From: Liolophura sinensis | Lineage: Eukaryota > Mollusca > Polyplacophora > Chitonida > Chitonidae | Assembly: GCF_032854445.1 (NCBI RefSeq) | Contig: NC_088297.1 | Coordinates: forward strand, 2,729,991 to 2,793,990 | Direction: 5' to 3' | DNA: 64,000 bases | In this document: in pieces, positions 26,201-33,736 of the stretch | How positions within the stretch are numbered: the stretch's first letter is position 1 | How the letters are laid out: each line of letters begins with the position of its first letter | Notes under the pieces: generated by a model | Told to the model about the DNA's origin: nothing | Database searches by the model: none | The model's input: the letters and a program-made list of their open reading frames with translations, nothing else | Program-made: the position numbers and the translations under genes

Positions 26201-29200
26201 TATTGTCGAGTTAGATTGGGGAAACAAAGATACTCATAACACCAATCCACCCTCCCCTGATTCCACTGCTCCTGATATCTGTGTGAGGGTGTTAACCAAT
26301 TCCTGGTTGGCTGGCTGTCAGTGTACTGAGACTGTTTTGTCTAGGGTGTCATGTTTAGCGGATGCCACACAAACAGCCCACCCCACATATTTATCATTTG
26401 ATTTTTGGAACAAAACTACATTGTTAGGGTTGGCCAGTTTGAGGGCTTTTGAAAAAGTATATCATTTCATCAGTCAACACTCCATTAATACCTTCAGAAT
26501 ATTCTTGAGTAAACACTTGACAAACGTGCGAAAAGGTTGAAGACTTACAGTACATGTACATACATATATATATATACATGTATTTAATTTTTCACTCGTT
26601 ATTGCCTACAGGTGCAATAATACCGAAATGAACATTTCCCAGAAGTATGATAAACGAGGAAGGTTCACAATACAAAAAAAACACCGGCCCGGATAGCACA
26701 GTTGGTAGAGCGTCCGTTTCGGTAGATCCAGGATCAATCCTTGATCGAGTCACACCTAAGACTTTAAAAGAGGAAGTTGTAACTTCCTCGTTTGGCGTTC
26801 AGCATGAAGGGGATAGTGCAACAACTGGTTGACCCGTATCAGTATAATGGCTCAGGCGGGGCGGCTTACTTGCCTTCGGTAAGTCGTCTTAGTAAAGCAG
26901 CACTAAATAAAAGAGTGGTGGAAATCCGTCCTGCAACAAGGAGGCACATTACACGTTCATTCACCCTAATGATTCCTTCGTCGTCATATGACTCAAAAAT
27001 TGTTGAGTACGACGTTAAACCCCAAGCACTCACTCACTCACTCACAATACAAAAATGCTTTGCAGTCAAAAAGTGTTGCATTTGATCTATTTTCAGTGTT
27101 ACCCGCTGCCATCATGTGTGCATCTGTGGCTATAGCAGATGCAGGTATAGAGATGTACGATTTGGTGACGGCTTGCTCAGCGGTAAGCTTGCGTTTACAT
27201 GTACAGTTAGAATAAAACCTTTCCTGAGGTATTACATGGACTGTAGGCCGGATTTCATCGATATCGCTTGACAATTTGTCAACAATCGCACTGTTGTTGG
27301 TTACTCTAGTTTTACTCTCCACGCTGTTGTGTTTTTGTACTATATCTGACATTTAGTGACTTTCTGTGTTTAGGTAAGGATCGCAGGGACTCGTGGTCAT
27401 TGTCATACTCTCTGAGGGGCCTCCATGGCTCAGTTGGTTAGCGCTAGCGCGGTGTAATGACCCAGGAGTCTCTCACCAATGCAGTCACTGTGAGTTCAAA
27501 TCCAGCTCATGCTGGCTTTTTCTCTGGCTGTACGTGAGAAGGTCTGCCAGCAACCTGCGGATGTTCGTGGGTTTCCACCGGGCTCTGCTCGGTTTCCTCC
27601 CACCATAATGCTGGCCGCCGTTGTATAAGTGAAATATTCTTGAGTGCGGCATAAAACACCGATCAAATAAATAAATAGATAAATAAATCAATCAATCAAA
27701 ATCTCAGTATTCTGCCAAGGCAGATACACTTATCCGTAGCCTTTTTGCTGATGCTATGAACATGAGCTTTTTATGTGTAGTCTTTTTGCCAATGCTATAA
27801 ACTTGACATTTTGTTTCCTTTCATTTTGAAACCAAGCTTTATTTTAAAAAAAAAAATACATTAATTATTTGGATGTCACATGCATATTTTGACAGTGACG
27901 TGGTTTTTATTTGGTTTTCAGAGAATTTCTGGGAAAAATATTTTACTGGATCCATCAGATGCAGAAGAATATAGATCTCAAGTAAGTACCTGTGTCACAT
28001 TCATGAATCGTGTGTATATTAAATTTATTTATTTATTTGATTGGTGTTCTGTAGCGTACTCAAGAAAATTTCAATATAATATATATCAGCCAGCATTGTG
28101 GTGAGAGGAAACAGCCCAAAGCCCGAAGGAAACCCATGACCATCCGCAGGTTGCTGGCAGACCTTCCCAAATATGGCCAAAAAGGAAGGCAGGATGGTCC
28201 ACACTAGAGACACAGCAAATGGGGTTGTGGGTATCAAAGCGACATGCATTGGAAGCCATCACGTGGTTGTATCTACTTCACTTTCACTCTACCCTCATAC
28301 CAGTGACGAATGAACTTCCGCTTTGTTTTACACCCACAAAGCTTGACCACCACAGTTTATATGCACATATTAAAAGCCTAATTTTTCCTCCCTGCTGCGA
28401 AATTTACCTACCCACCAGGATTTCTTATCCCAACTCCTGCCAACCCGGCAAAGATTTGGCAGTTATAAATCCCTTTCGTCTTGTGCCGTGAATTCACGCT
28501 TTCCTGTGGGTGAAATCATCTGGAAACTCGAAAAAACTCCAGGGTTCATCGATGACCTGTTTTTTACAACCGTATGCAGAATAGCAAAGCATTTCGTTGA
28601 GAAATTTGATATGTTTGTTGTGACTTGTGTGACTTGTTAACACTGAGCTAAATGCCGAAGCTGTGACAGCTCGTAAAGGTTGGACTTATACGACGTCATT
28701 CGGCGGAGACTACTGAATGTTGCTGGAAAAACTGCCTAAACCCAGCCTCATTGTCCAGTGATTTTAATGCCATATTACTCAGATTACCATAAAAAAAAAT
28801 GTCAGTATTTGTTTTCATCCAGTTTAACAATATTTAGGGGGGTAGCTAATTATGAATAAATGAACAAATCCTTTAATTAATTATGTGCCCCCCCCCCGCC
28901 CAACACACACACACACACTCTCAGATATGTCATTCACGGGGTAATGGATACCCCTGTACGTACGTGTACTAGTAATCCTGAACATTTTTTAAAAGCGGGA
29001 CGAGAATATAGATAGATTTCTACAAAATTTACCACTGACATTGAAGAAATACCAGTTTAGGAGATTGATTTTGAGTCTTTCAGCACCAGGGTGTGGATAC
29101 CGGAATTTTTTTTTTTTTTTTTCTAAATTAATTTACTCAATTGGTTTTTTACGCCGTATTTAAGACAGTTCCACTTACACGGAGGCAGCAAGCATTATGG

Positions 29201-30749
29201 TGGACATTTGGACAGAACATGTTTGAAATATTCAGAGGTACAGACTAAGGGAGGTAATCCAAGGCTTTTTATATTTTTAAGTTTAATACCAGAGTTACAC
29301 TCTTAGCCTGACGACTTCATCATGAAGTGTTTTTCATTTCTTTGCAAGGTAAAGGGTACACTGTATAGACACACATAAATGTCTCCTTCCAAAGAACAAT
29401 TTGATGTAGAGTTACATGAAGCTTTACACCATTACTTCTCAGCACACAGCCACAGAAGGATTGGAGTCTGGGAGTCTCACCCTCGGTATTCTGCCATCTC
29501 TGAACCAAGTCTCGGCTTTGTCCTCCAAGGGAGAAATACAGTTTGAAACTATAGAAAAGGTAAATTAACTGGAAATATCACAGACCATGTTAAAATAGCA
29601 TTTAGGTGGTATCATTTGAAATCTTAGATGGCGTGCTGTTTACACAAGTGATTTGCATACATGTGTTTTAGGTCTCGGGTGTTTGAGGACAAATACTTTC
29701 ATCATTCATTTGTACTGTCAAAAAGACTTCCTCAGTTGGACCACTCCAATTTAAGTTGTTGTCAGAGGGTATAAAAGCGAAAATAAAAAAATAAATCATA
29801 TAATTTATAGAAAATATTGCTGACCCCTGCAATTTATTTACTTGACAAACCACCTATAAAAACAGGAAATTGTTAAAACCTCAAGATCATACAAAATAGA
29901 AAGGTGGATTTGAGGTTTTATATTTATTCCGGGTTTGGATTTTTTACTGTCGGCTTGTATGTGAAACGTTACAGGATTTAAAATTGGTGACGATAAAATA
30001 AAATTTCTTGTTTTTTAATCGTGAAATTAAGACTTCAATTGAATGGAAATACAGATATTTTCTACACCACTTAGAAGATTTTGATATACTTCCCCTCGCA
30101 TATAAACTCACGATGTGGATGCATTTTGTTTTACTTTGACATGTTTGTATATTTCTCTTCCTTATTCCTGATTTACTTTTCATAATTTCCGTAATAGATG
30201 ATATAAAAAATTTTAATGCAACAAAAATGGCTCGTAGAAATTTTGATTCCACCAAAAATTGCCATTTCTCTTACATTTTAATATCTACACATAAATGTAG
30301 AACGCATAAATAACATAAATGTATTTTGGTGAAACAAATAAAAATGAAACTCATGGAAGATGGTTTGGTATTTTTTTTTTGTAAATCACCACTTTTTGTT
30401 GCATAAATTAGAGTAAATTAGAAGAAGAAAACAAAACTGAATGTACCAGAATGACACCTTATTGCCGACAAACAATCTTTTGTGCATAAAACGTTCCTTG
30501 ATTTTTTTCTTGAAAGGAATAAAGAGATAGGCTTCATGTATTATTTTGTTGTATTTTTATTTTTTTGGAAATATTTGGACATTTTGTAGACTACAATTTC
30601 TGAAGTTTTAATTTTAAGATGACTCAGTTCCTTTTTCTCGTTTCCAGGCTATTAAACAGTGCACTGACTGCTGTCATAAACTGTACCCAGTGATGCAGGA
30701 ATGTTTGGTGAAAGCAGTCAAAGCAAAGATGTCTGAAAAAGGAACATGA
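16626..30749 (+). CDS. EXOSC6: EXOSC6 / MTR3, exosome ring subunit, nine exons
   Basis: Complete gene for a non-catalytic RNase PH-like subunit of the six-member ring of the RNA exosome, which threads RNA for 3'-5' decay and processing in nucleus and cytoplasm. Coding exons: 16626-16721, 18659-18716, 20306-20384, 21992-22166, 24535-24595, 27097-27182, 27922-27981, 29443-29559 and 30648-30749. All have GT..AG borders and the phases join exactly, giving 277 residues, close to the 272 of human EXOSC6. The start MPGDSRRIAGPEETQ matches the human MPGD.RRI.GPEE. Other family signatures are GVISQAKGSAYIE (exon 3), CDFKFATFSCRYRR and LLLEALEPAVCL (exon 4), ADAGIEMYDLV (exon 6) and LGILPSLNQV (exon 8). 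The exon 3 donor is GTGGGT rather than the more obvious-looking GTAGAA, because only the former keeps the AVYGPRE junction. The exon 8 start after TTCTCAG is fixed by phase. An AATAAA lies at 30956-30961. Human EXOSC6 is, to my knowledge, a single-exon gene, so eight introns is a contrast. Confidence 0.95.
16933..17198 (+). mobile_element. SINE family A in EXOSC6 intron 1
   Basis: Starts GGGGGTCTCCGTGGCTGAGT with the B-box GAGTTCAAGTCC and ends in (AAAT)n. A short deletion removes the CTCTCCGGCCGTACGTG segment. Confidence 0.9.
17251..17366 (+). mobile_element. SINE family A 3' fragment in intron 1
   Basis: Body from GTGGTCGTGGGTTTCCCCAC to GTATAAGTGAAATATT and an AAATAAATAAATC tail. The GTACGGCGTAAAACACC motif is deleted. 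Confidence 0.8.
17535..17925 (+). mobile_element. Composite of two family A SINE copies in intron 1
   Basis: Two B-box regions (GAGTTCAAGTCCAGCACATG near 17600 and GAGTTTAAGCTCAGCACCTG near 17733) are followed by a single 3' end (GTATAAGTGAAATATTCTTG). This looks like one copy inserted into, or fused with, another. Both are diverged. Nothing is recognised between 17926 and 18365. Confidence 0.7.
18366..18629 (+). mobile_element. SINE family A just upstream of EXOSC6 exon 2
   Basis: Near-complete copy. The head GGGGCCGTTGGTCAGATGG is changed, the B-box region is GAGCTCAAGCCCAGC and the tail is AAATAAATAAA. It ends about 30 bases before the exon 2 start, so the branch-point region of intron 1 probably lies in SINE-tail sequence. 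Confidence 0.85.
18775..18985 (+). repeat. Possible degenerate SINE of a third type
   Basis: Contains GACCCATGGGTTTGGCAGCT and a 3' end GAAAAATCTTTGAGCATGCTGTAAAACACC that resembles the family A end. Old and poorly bounded. Confidence 0.4.
18986..19247 (-). mobile_element. SINE family A, diverged, in intron 2
   Basis: Reverse orientation: tail TATTTATTTTATTTGACTGG at the left, GAGAGGCTCCTGTGTC and GCTAGCATGCTAACTACCAC at the right (head). About 20 percent diverged by eye. Confidence 0.75.
19374..19606 (+). mobile_element. SINE family A in intron 2
   Basis: Starts at CCTCACCAATGCGATC (the first part of the head is missing), with body TTTCCTCCCACAATAATGTT and 3' end GTACGGCGTAAAACACCAATCA. 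Confidence 0.85.
19785..20256. repeat. Copy 1 of a 472-bp duplicated block, with flanking direct repeats
   Basis: This block matches 21333-21804 with only two differences seen by eye. It contains the 5' part of a reverse-oriented family A SINE, unique sequence, and part of a family C repeat. It is flanked on both sides by TGAAATGTTAGTTATGAC (19769-19786 and 20256-20273). It ends about 30 bases before EXOSC6 exon 3. Copy 2 looks like the source, because only there are the SINE tail and both SINE target duplications intact. Confidence 0.9.
20586..20787 (+). mobile_element. SINE family A, 5'-truncated, in intron 3
   Basis: Starts at GGTCGCTGTGAGTTCAAGTC and runs to GTACGGCGTAAAACACCAATCA plus an AAAT tail. 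Nothing is recognised from 20788 to 21265. Confidence 0.9.
21278..21514 (-). mobile_element. SINE family A with 12-bp target duplication
   Basis: Reverse-oriented copy flanked by AGTGAAATTTGA at 21266-21277 and 21515-21526. The tail TTTTATTTATTTATTCATTT is at the left and GAGCTACCGAGGCCCCC closes the head at the right. An internal deletion removes the CCACGACCATCCGCAGG part. Confidence 0.9.
21333..21804. repeat. Copy 2 (probable source) of the 472-bp duplicated block
   Basis: Nearly identical to 19785-20256. Here the block continues naturally on both sides: to the left into the SINE tail, to the right into the remainder of the family C repeat. It lies about 190 bases upstream of EXOSC6 exon 4. 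Confidence 0.9.
21635..21838 (-). repeat. Family C repeat in EXOSC6 intron 3
   Basis: Starts ACTTAACAATTTTTCAGCCA, then AGGAGTCATTAGGTGCATGT and ACACCAGACATGACACCC. Related copies are at 37080, 47205, 49912 and 59840. Its first 60 bases equal the reverse complement of the SINE family B 3' end, so it is probably a SINE in reverse orientation. Confidence 0.65.
22167..22828. other. EXOSC6 intron 4, 5' part
   Basis: Contains T runs near 22230 and a GGTGGAGGTGGGTGCGGA patch near 22772. No element recognised. Confidence 0.4.
22829..22886 (+). mobile_element. SINE family A 3' remnant
   Basis: Only TATAAATGAAATATTCATGA through TACCAATCA and AAATAAATAAA remain. Confidence 0.75.
22887..23847. other. 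EXOSC6 intron 4, middle part
   Basis: No element or coding signal recognised. Confidence 0.4.
23848..24172 (+). mobile_element. SINE family B in intron 4
   Basis: tRNA-derived: head remnant TTGGTAGAGCGCCCTCTTTG, then GGTAGATCCAGGATC, GACTTTAAAAGAGGAAGTTG, CAGCATGAAGGGGATAGTGC, and a 3' end ACATTAAACCCCAAGCACTC followed by ACTC repeats. The first bases of the head are missing. Confidence 0.85.
24248..24500. repeat. Tandem repeat, 3 units of about 80-100 bp, before exon 5
   Basis: Each unit has TTTTGCATTTTAGCTGT, a segment ending TAATTAATTTTTGGCAAAAT, and GAAAATTATCAA. Units start near 24250, 24352 and 24432. The array ends about 35 bases before EXOSC6 exon 5. Confidence 0.8.
24627..24905 (+). 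mobile_element. SINE family B, 3'-truncated, in intron 5
   Basis: Starts GGCCCTGATGGCACAGTTGG, with CTTCTAAGAGGAAGTTGTAA and GTACATTACATACATCCTAA. Its own 3' end is replaced at about 24900 by an inverted repeat (next entry). Confidence 0.85.
24905..25030. repeat. Palindrome of two SINE family B 3' ends
   Basis: The left arm (24907-24959) starts GTGAGTGCTTGGGGTTTAAC. The right arm (24972-25025) ends GTTAAACCCC-type sequence and CACTCAC. Arms of about 53 bp with a 12-bp spacer would form a long hairpin. Arm mismatches are few. Confidence 0.85.
25031..25983. other. EXOSC6 intron 5, nothing recognised
   Basis: Contains a C run followed by an A run near 25590-25615. No gene or known repeat. Confidence 0.4.
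25984..26162 (+). mobile_element. SINE family A with internal deletion
   Basis: Intact head GGTCTCCGTGGCTCAGTTGG and an intact 3' end, but about 100 bases including the B-box region are missing between ATGACC and AAATGGATTG. Confidence 0.85.
26163..26686. other. EXOSC6 intron 5, 3' part
   Basis: An open frame of 122 codons (26172-26540) has no recognisable domain or splice context and is not supported as a gene. A short TATA run lies near 26566. Confidence 0.4.
26687..27041 (+). mobile_element. SINE family B, full length, 14-bp target duplication
   Basis: Complete copy from CCGGCCCGGATAGCACAGTT (A-box-like TAGCACAGTTGG) to GACGTTAAACCCCAAGCACT and (CACT)n. Flanked by TCACAATACAAAAA at 26665-26678 and 27042-27055. 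It lies about 50 bases upstream of EXOSC6 exon 6. Confidence 0.95.
27414..27700 (+). mobile_element. SINE family A, full length, in intron 6
   Basis: From GGGGCCTCCATGGCTCAGTT through the B-box GAGTTCAAATCCAGC to GCATAAAACACCGATCA and an AAATAAATAGATAAATAAATC tail. Confidence 0.92.
28022..28210 (-). mobile_element. SINE family A, 5'-truncated, in intron 7
   Basis: Reverse oriented; tail TTTATTTATTTATTTGATTG at the left, body through AGACCTTCCCAAATATGGCC. It begins about 40 bases after the exon 7 donor. Confidence 0.85.
28211..29119. other. EXOSC6 intron 7, nothing firmly recognised
   Basis: Contains a C run and a CA run near 28890-28918. A 90-codon frame at 28219-28491 shows no known domain. 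Confidence 0.4.
29120..29230 (-). mobile_element. SINE family A remnant
   Basis: Degraded reverse copy: TTTACTCAATTGGTTTTTTACGCCG-like tail region and CAGCAAGCATTATGGTGG. Confidence 0.6.
29560..30647. other. EXOSC6 intron 8
   Basis: AT-rich, no repeat element or coding signal recognised. Confidence 0.5.
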
Positions 30750-30955
30750 CCTTGACCCACTGTTCTTTGATGGACTTCTTCAGGGACCAATCACAGCTGG
30801 ACATGTCTCTCTGGGCCCGCCTTCTGGACATGCCTATCTTCACCTGTTTTCCAGACCAGTACCCACCAGCTTCATGCAATTAAAGGGTTACAGAATCAAC
30901 GCTGATTGGCTGACAGTGGAGATAGGATTTCCTGCGTAAAATCTTGCAGCCTTGA

Positions 30956-30961
30956 AATAAA
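30956..30961 (+). terminator. Candidate polyadenylation signal of EXOSC6
   Basis: AATAAA about 207 bases after the stop codon, in a 3' UTR without other obvious signals. Cleavage site not determined. Confidence 0.55.
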
Positions 30962-31207
30962 TGTACCGTACCTAAAATTCAGATCGGGCAAGGCATGGCC
31001 TAGACTTGCCTCTCTCTCACACCAGGCGGTAAATTTGATTCTGTATTCATGTTGACAAAATTCATGTTGGTGGCAAAAAAAATATCTTCCTTGTGATCGC
31101 TTCTGCGTACTGTTCCATGCACATATTGTCGCTCTGCTGTCCACTGTCCTGTTTTCTTCTCTATTAAATATCTATTTGAATTATAGACCTGTTCAGTCAT
31201 TCATCGT

Positions 31208-31372
31208 TCACTGCGACGTGGGAACGTCTTCCAGCAACCTGCGGATGGTTGTGGGTTTCCCCTGGGCTCAGCCCGGTTTCCACCTACCATAAGGTTGGCT
31301 GCTGTCGTATAAGTGAAATATTCTTGAGTACGTTGTAAAACACCAATCAAATAAATCAAATAAATAAATCAT
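31208..31372 (+). mobile_element. SINE family A, 5'-truncated
   Basis: From CGACGTGGGAACGTCTTCC to GTACGTTGTAAAACACCAATCA and an AAAT tail. It is preceded and followed by TCATTCACTGCGA-like sequence (TCATCGTTCACTGCGA and AATCATTCACTGCGA), a probable target duplication. Confidence 0.85.
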
Positions 31373-31729
31373 TCACTGCGATCTAAATGTAATCATCACT
31401 CGAAGGGAGGTAAAAATTGGTTTGTGGCAACCATATTTTTTGGGGTGTACCGGAATATGTAGAACTAATATCATTCACAGGGTGTAATGGTATGTTTGAG
31501 GTAATAAATGTTTGAGAAAATGTGACGTATTCTATTTCTTATTGAATTAAAGAAAATTTCAGGTTTTGCGGATTATTTTCAAAACAAGTGAAAATGCATC
31601 TGTTTTATATTAAGGCTTCATGTTTCAGTTCAAAATGGGTATGAGTTTTCAATGTTGTATCTGTATATCTGGAAACACAAAAAAAACAAGGGTAAATGTA
31701 GTCAATGGCCGTGGTATCTGCAATTCATG

Positions 31730-31950
31730 TAAGTATATTGCATGTGATTGGCATTCCAGGTCTCGCAGCCTGTCCAGGCCCTTGACTAATGAGATCACGA
31801 GTTCAAACCCACATTCCACTAGTTCGGCTGCAGTTTTTAAGTCCAGGGGTTTGTCAGGAGTTTCTTGTGAAGGGCAGTGATGTACTCCGTCCATAACCCT
31901 CTCTTGGCATTTTTACAAAGTGAAAAATTCTTAAATATAAAGTTTAAAAA
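31730..31950 (+). repeat. Possible SINE family D copy
   Basis: Contains GAGATCACGAGTTCAAACCC (B-box-like), GGTTTGTCAGGAGTTTCTTG and a 3' end GTGAAAAATTCTTAAATATAAAG. Similar stretches occur near 35330-35440 and 36300-36470. Provisional family. Confidence 0.5.
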
Positions 31951-32179
31951 ACAACCAAAATAGAATAGAATATTGCACGATAGGTAATTAGTTTGCAAAT
32001 GTGTTTTAGCCAAAATATGATGGTGCAGCTGACTGGATGGTATAAGTTGCTGGGTTAGAAATGGCTGGCTCTGACAGAAAAGGTTAATTTAGACACGTTT
32101 GGTTTATAAGCTATTGGTTTGGAACGGATTGGTTCAGAACTGCCTGCTTCAGAAGCAATTGGTTCAGGGTTGACTGGTT

Positions 32180-32945
32180 TAGTAAAGGTTTAGAAAGGAC
32201 TGGTTTAGAAGCAATTGGTTTAGAATCGACTAGTTCAGAAGCGGTTGGTTCAGAAGCCACTGGTTCAGGAGCGATTGGCTCAGAAGCCACTGGTTCAGGA
32301 GCGATTGGCGCAGAAGCCACTTGTTCAGAAGTTATTGGTTGAGAAGCCACTGGTTCAGAAGCCACAGGTTCAGGAGCGATTGGTTGAGAAGCCACTGGTT
32401 CAGGAGCCATTGGTTGAGAATCCACTGGTTCAGGAGCGATTGGTTGAGGAGCCACTGGCTCAGGAGCGATTGGTTGAGGAGCCACTGGTTTAGAAGCAAT
32501 TGGTTTAGAATCGACTAGTTCAGAAGCGATTGGTTGAGAAGCCACTGGTTCAGGAGCGATTGGTTCAGAAGCCTCTGGTTCAGAAGTGATTGGTTCAGAA
32601 GCCACTGGTTCAGGAGCAGTTGGTTGAGAAAACACTTGTTCAGGAGGGATTGGTTGAGAAGCCACTGGTTCAGGAGCGATTGGTTGAGAAGCCACTGGTT
32701 CAGGAGCGATTGGTTGAGGAGCCACTGGCTCAGGAGCGATTGGTTGAGGAGCCACTGGTTGAAAAGCCACTGGTTCAGAAGCGATTGGTTGAGAAGCCAC
32801 TGGTTCAGGAGCGATTGGTTGAGAAGCCACTGGTTCAGGAGCGATTGGTTGAGAAGCCACTGGTTCAGGAGCGATTGGTTCGGAAGCCACTGGTTCAGGA
32901 GCGATTGGTTTAGCAGCCACTGGTTCAAAGGTGGCAGGTTTAGAT
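32180..32945. repeat. 30-bp coding-compatible minisatellite, about 25 copies
   Basis: Tandem 30-bp units of the type GGAGCGATTGGTTGAGAAGC plus CACTGGTTCA. Because 30 is a multiple of 3 and the unit has few stops, long frames are open on both strands. The longest (minus strand, 32111-32974, 287 codons with an ATG at 32974) would encode decapeptides of the type PVASQPIAPE between a short N-terminus MKESLSEPAISKP and a Leu/Asn-rich end. There is no signal peptide, splice context or promoter to support a gene. It could be a transcribed repeat protein, but I treat it as a minisatellite. Confidence 0.85.
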
Positions 32946-33171
32946 ATGGCTGGCTCAGACAGGCTTTCTTTCACTCATAATATAGTAACCTGACAGTTGC
33001 AAATAATCTTGTAAACACTCATATATGCACGTCATACAGAGCAGGTCTGAACGAGAAGTAAAATGTATTCAGTAAAGAATTGCATACTGGTCATGAAAAT
33101 AAATTTATTCAATCACATGTAAGCGTATGTACCCGTTTTTTAAAACCATTTATGATAAAGCAATGTCTGCC

Positions 33172-33374
33172 TCTCTCACCAATGCGGTCGCTGTGAGTTC
33201 AAGTCCAGCTTATGCTGGCGTCCTCTCCGGCCGTACGTGGGAATGTCTTCCAGCAACCTGCGAATGGTCGTGGGTTCTGACCGGTTTCCTCTCACCATAA
33301 TGCTAGCCGCCGTCGTATAAGGGAAATTTTCTTGAGTACGGCGTAAAACACCAATCAAATAAGTAAATAAATCA
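33172..33374 (+). mobile_element. SINE family A, head-truncated
   Basis: Starts CCTCTCACCAATGCGGTCGC, with the B-box GAGTTCAAGTCCAGC and 3' end GTACGGCGTAAAACACCAATCA. A short deletion removes the GGGCTCTGCC part. Confidence 0.9.
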
Positions 33375-33669
33375 ATGTCTGCCTCAAAAACTGTACATAT
33401 ATATACGTGTAATATCCGGCTACCTAAGACTACCCCACTACCCCGGTACACAAAGCCTCCATGTACGTGTTGAGGTAACAGTTGAGGCATGTTAAGAACG
33501 ACTACGCCTATTCAACAGATGTTGCCAATGATGTGATTAGAAGGCGAGGAAAGGCATCACGTGTAACTATATGTAGCGGATTTGATGCCTGTGGTGATCC
33601 CGTTTCTACTTCACCAGGTCAAGCTGGGTAGTCGTTGTCTTCGTCACCCTCCGCCTGCTTTACGCCTTG

Positions 33670-33736
33670 TCACACACAGCTGCCAGACTCTGACCGCCCG
33701 ATACAGCACGGCTGTGACACCAGGAAGTAGCATATA
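33670..33736 (-). CDS. Exon 15: terminal Cys-rich module and stop
   Basis: Follows a TTTCAG acceptor. Codes [20 protein letters not shown], one more residue, then TGA. It aligns with the last exon of the upstream paralogue (59182-59263), sharing CC.G...SGS.CV, and both start in phase 2. The CC-G-SG-C spacing echoes the internal module of exon 13. Confidence 0.8.

Noticed and set aside
26172-26540. 122-codon plus-strand frame in EXOSC6 intron 5 as a gene
   Set aside because: No domain, no splice context and no start support; it lies inside a well-defined intron.
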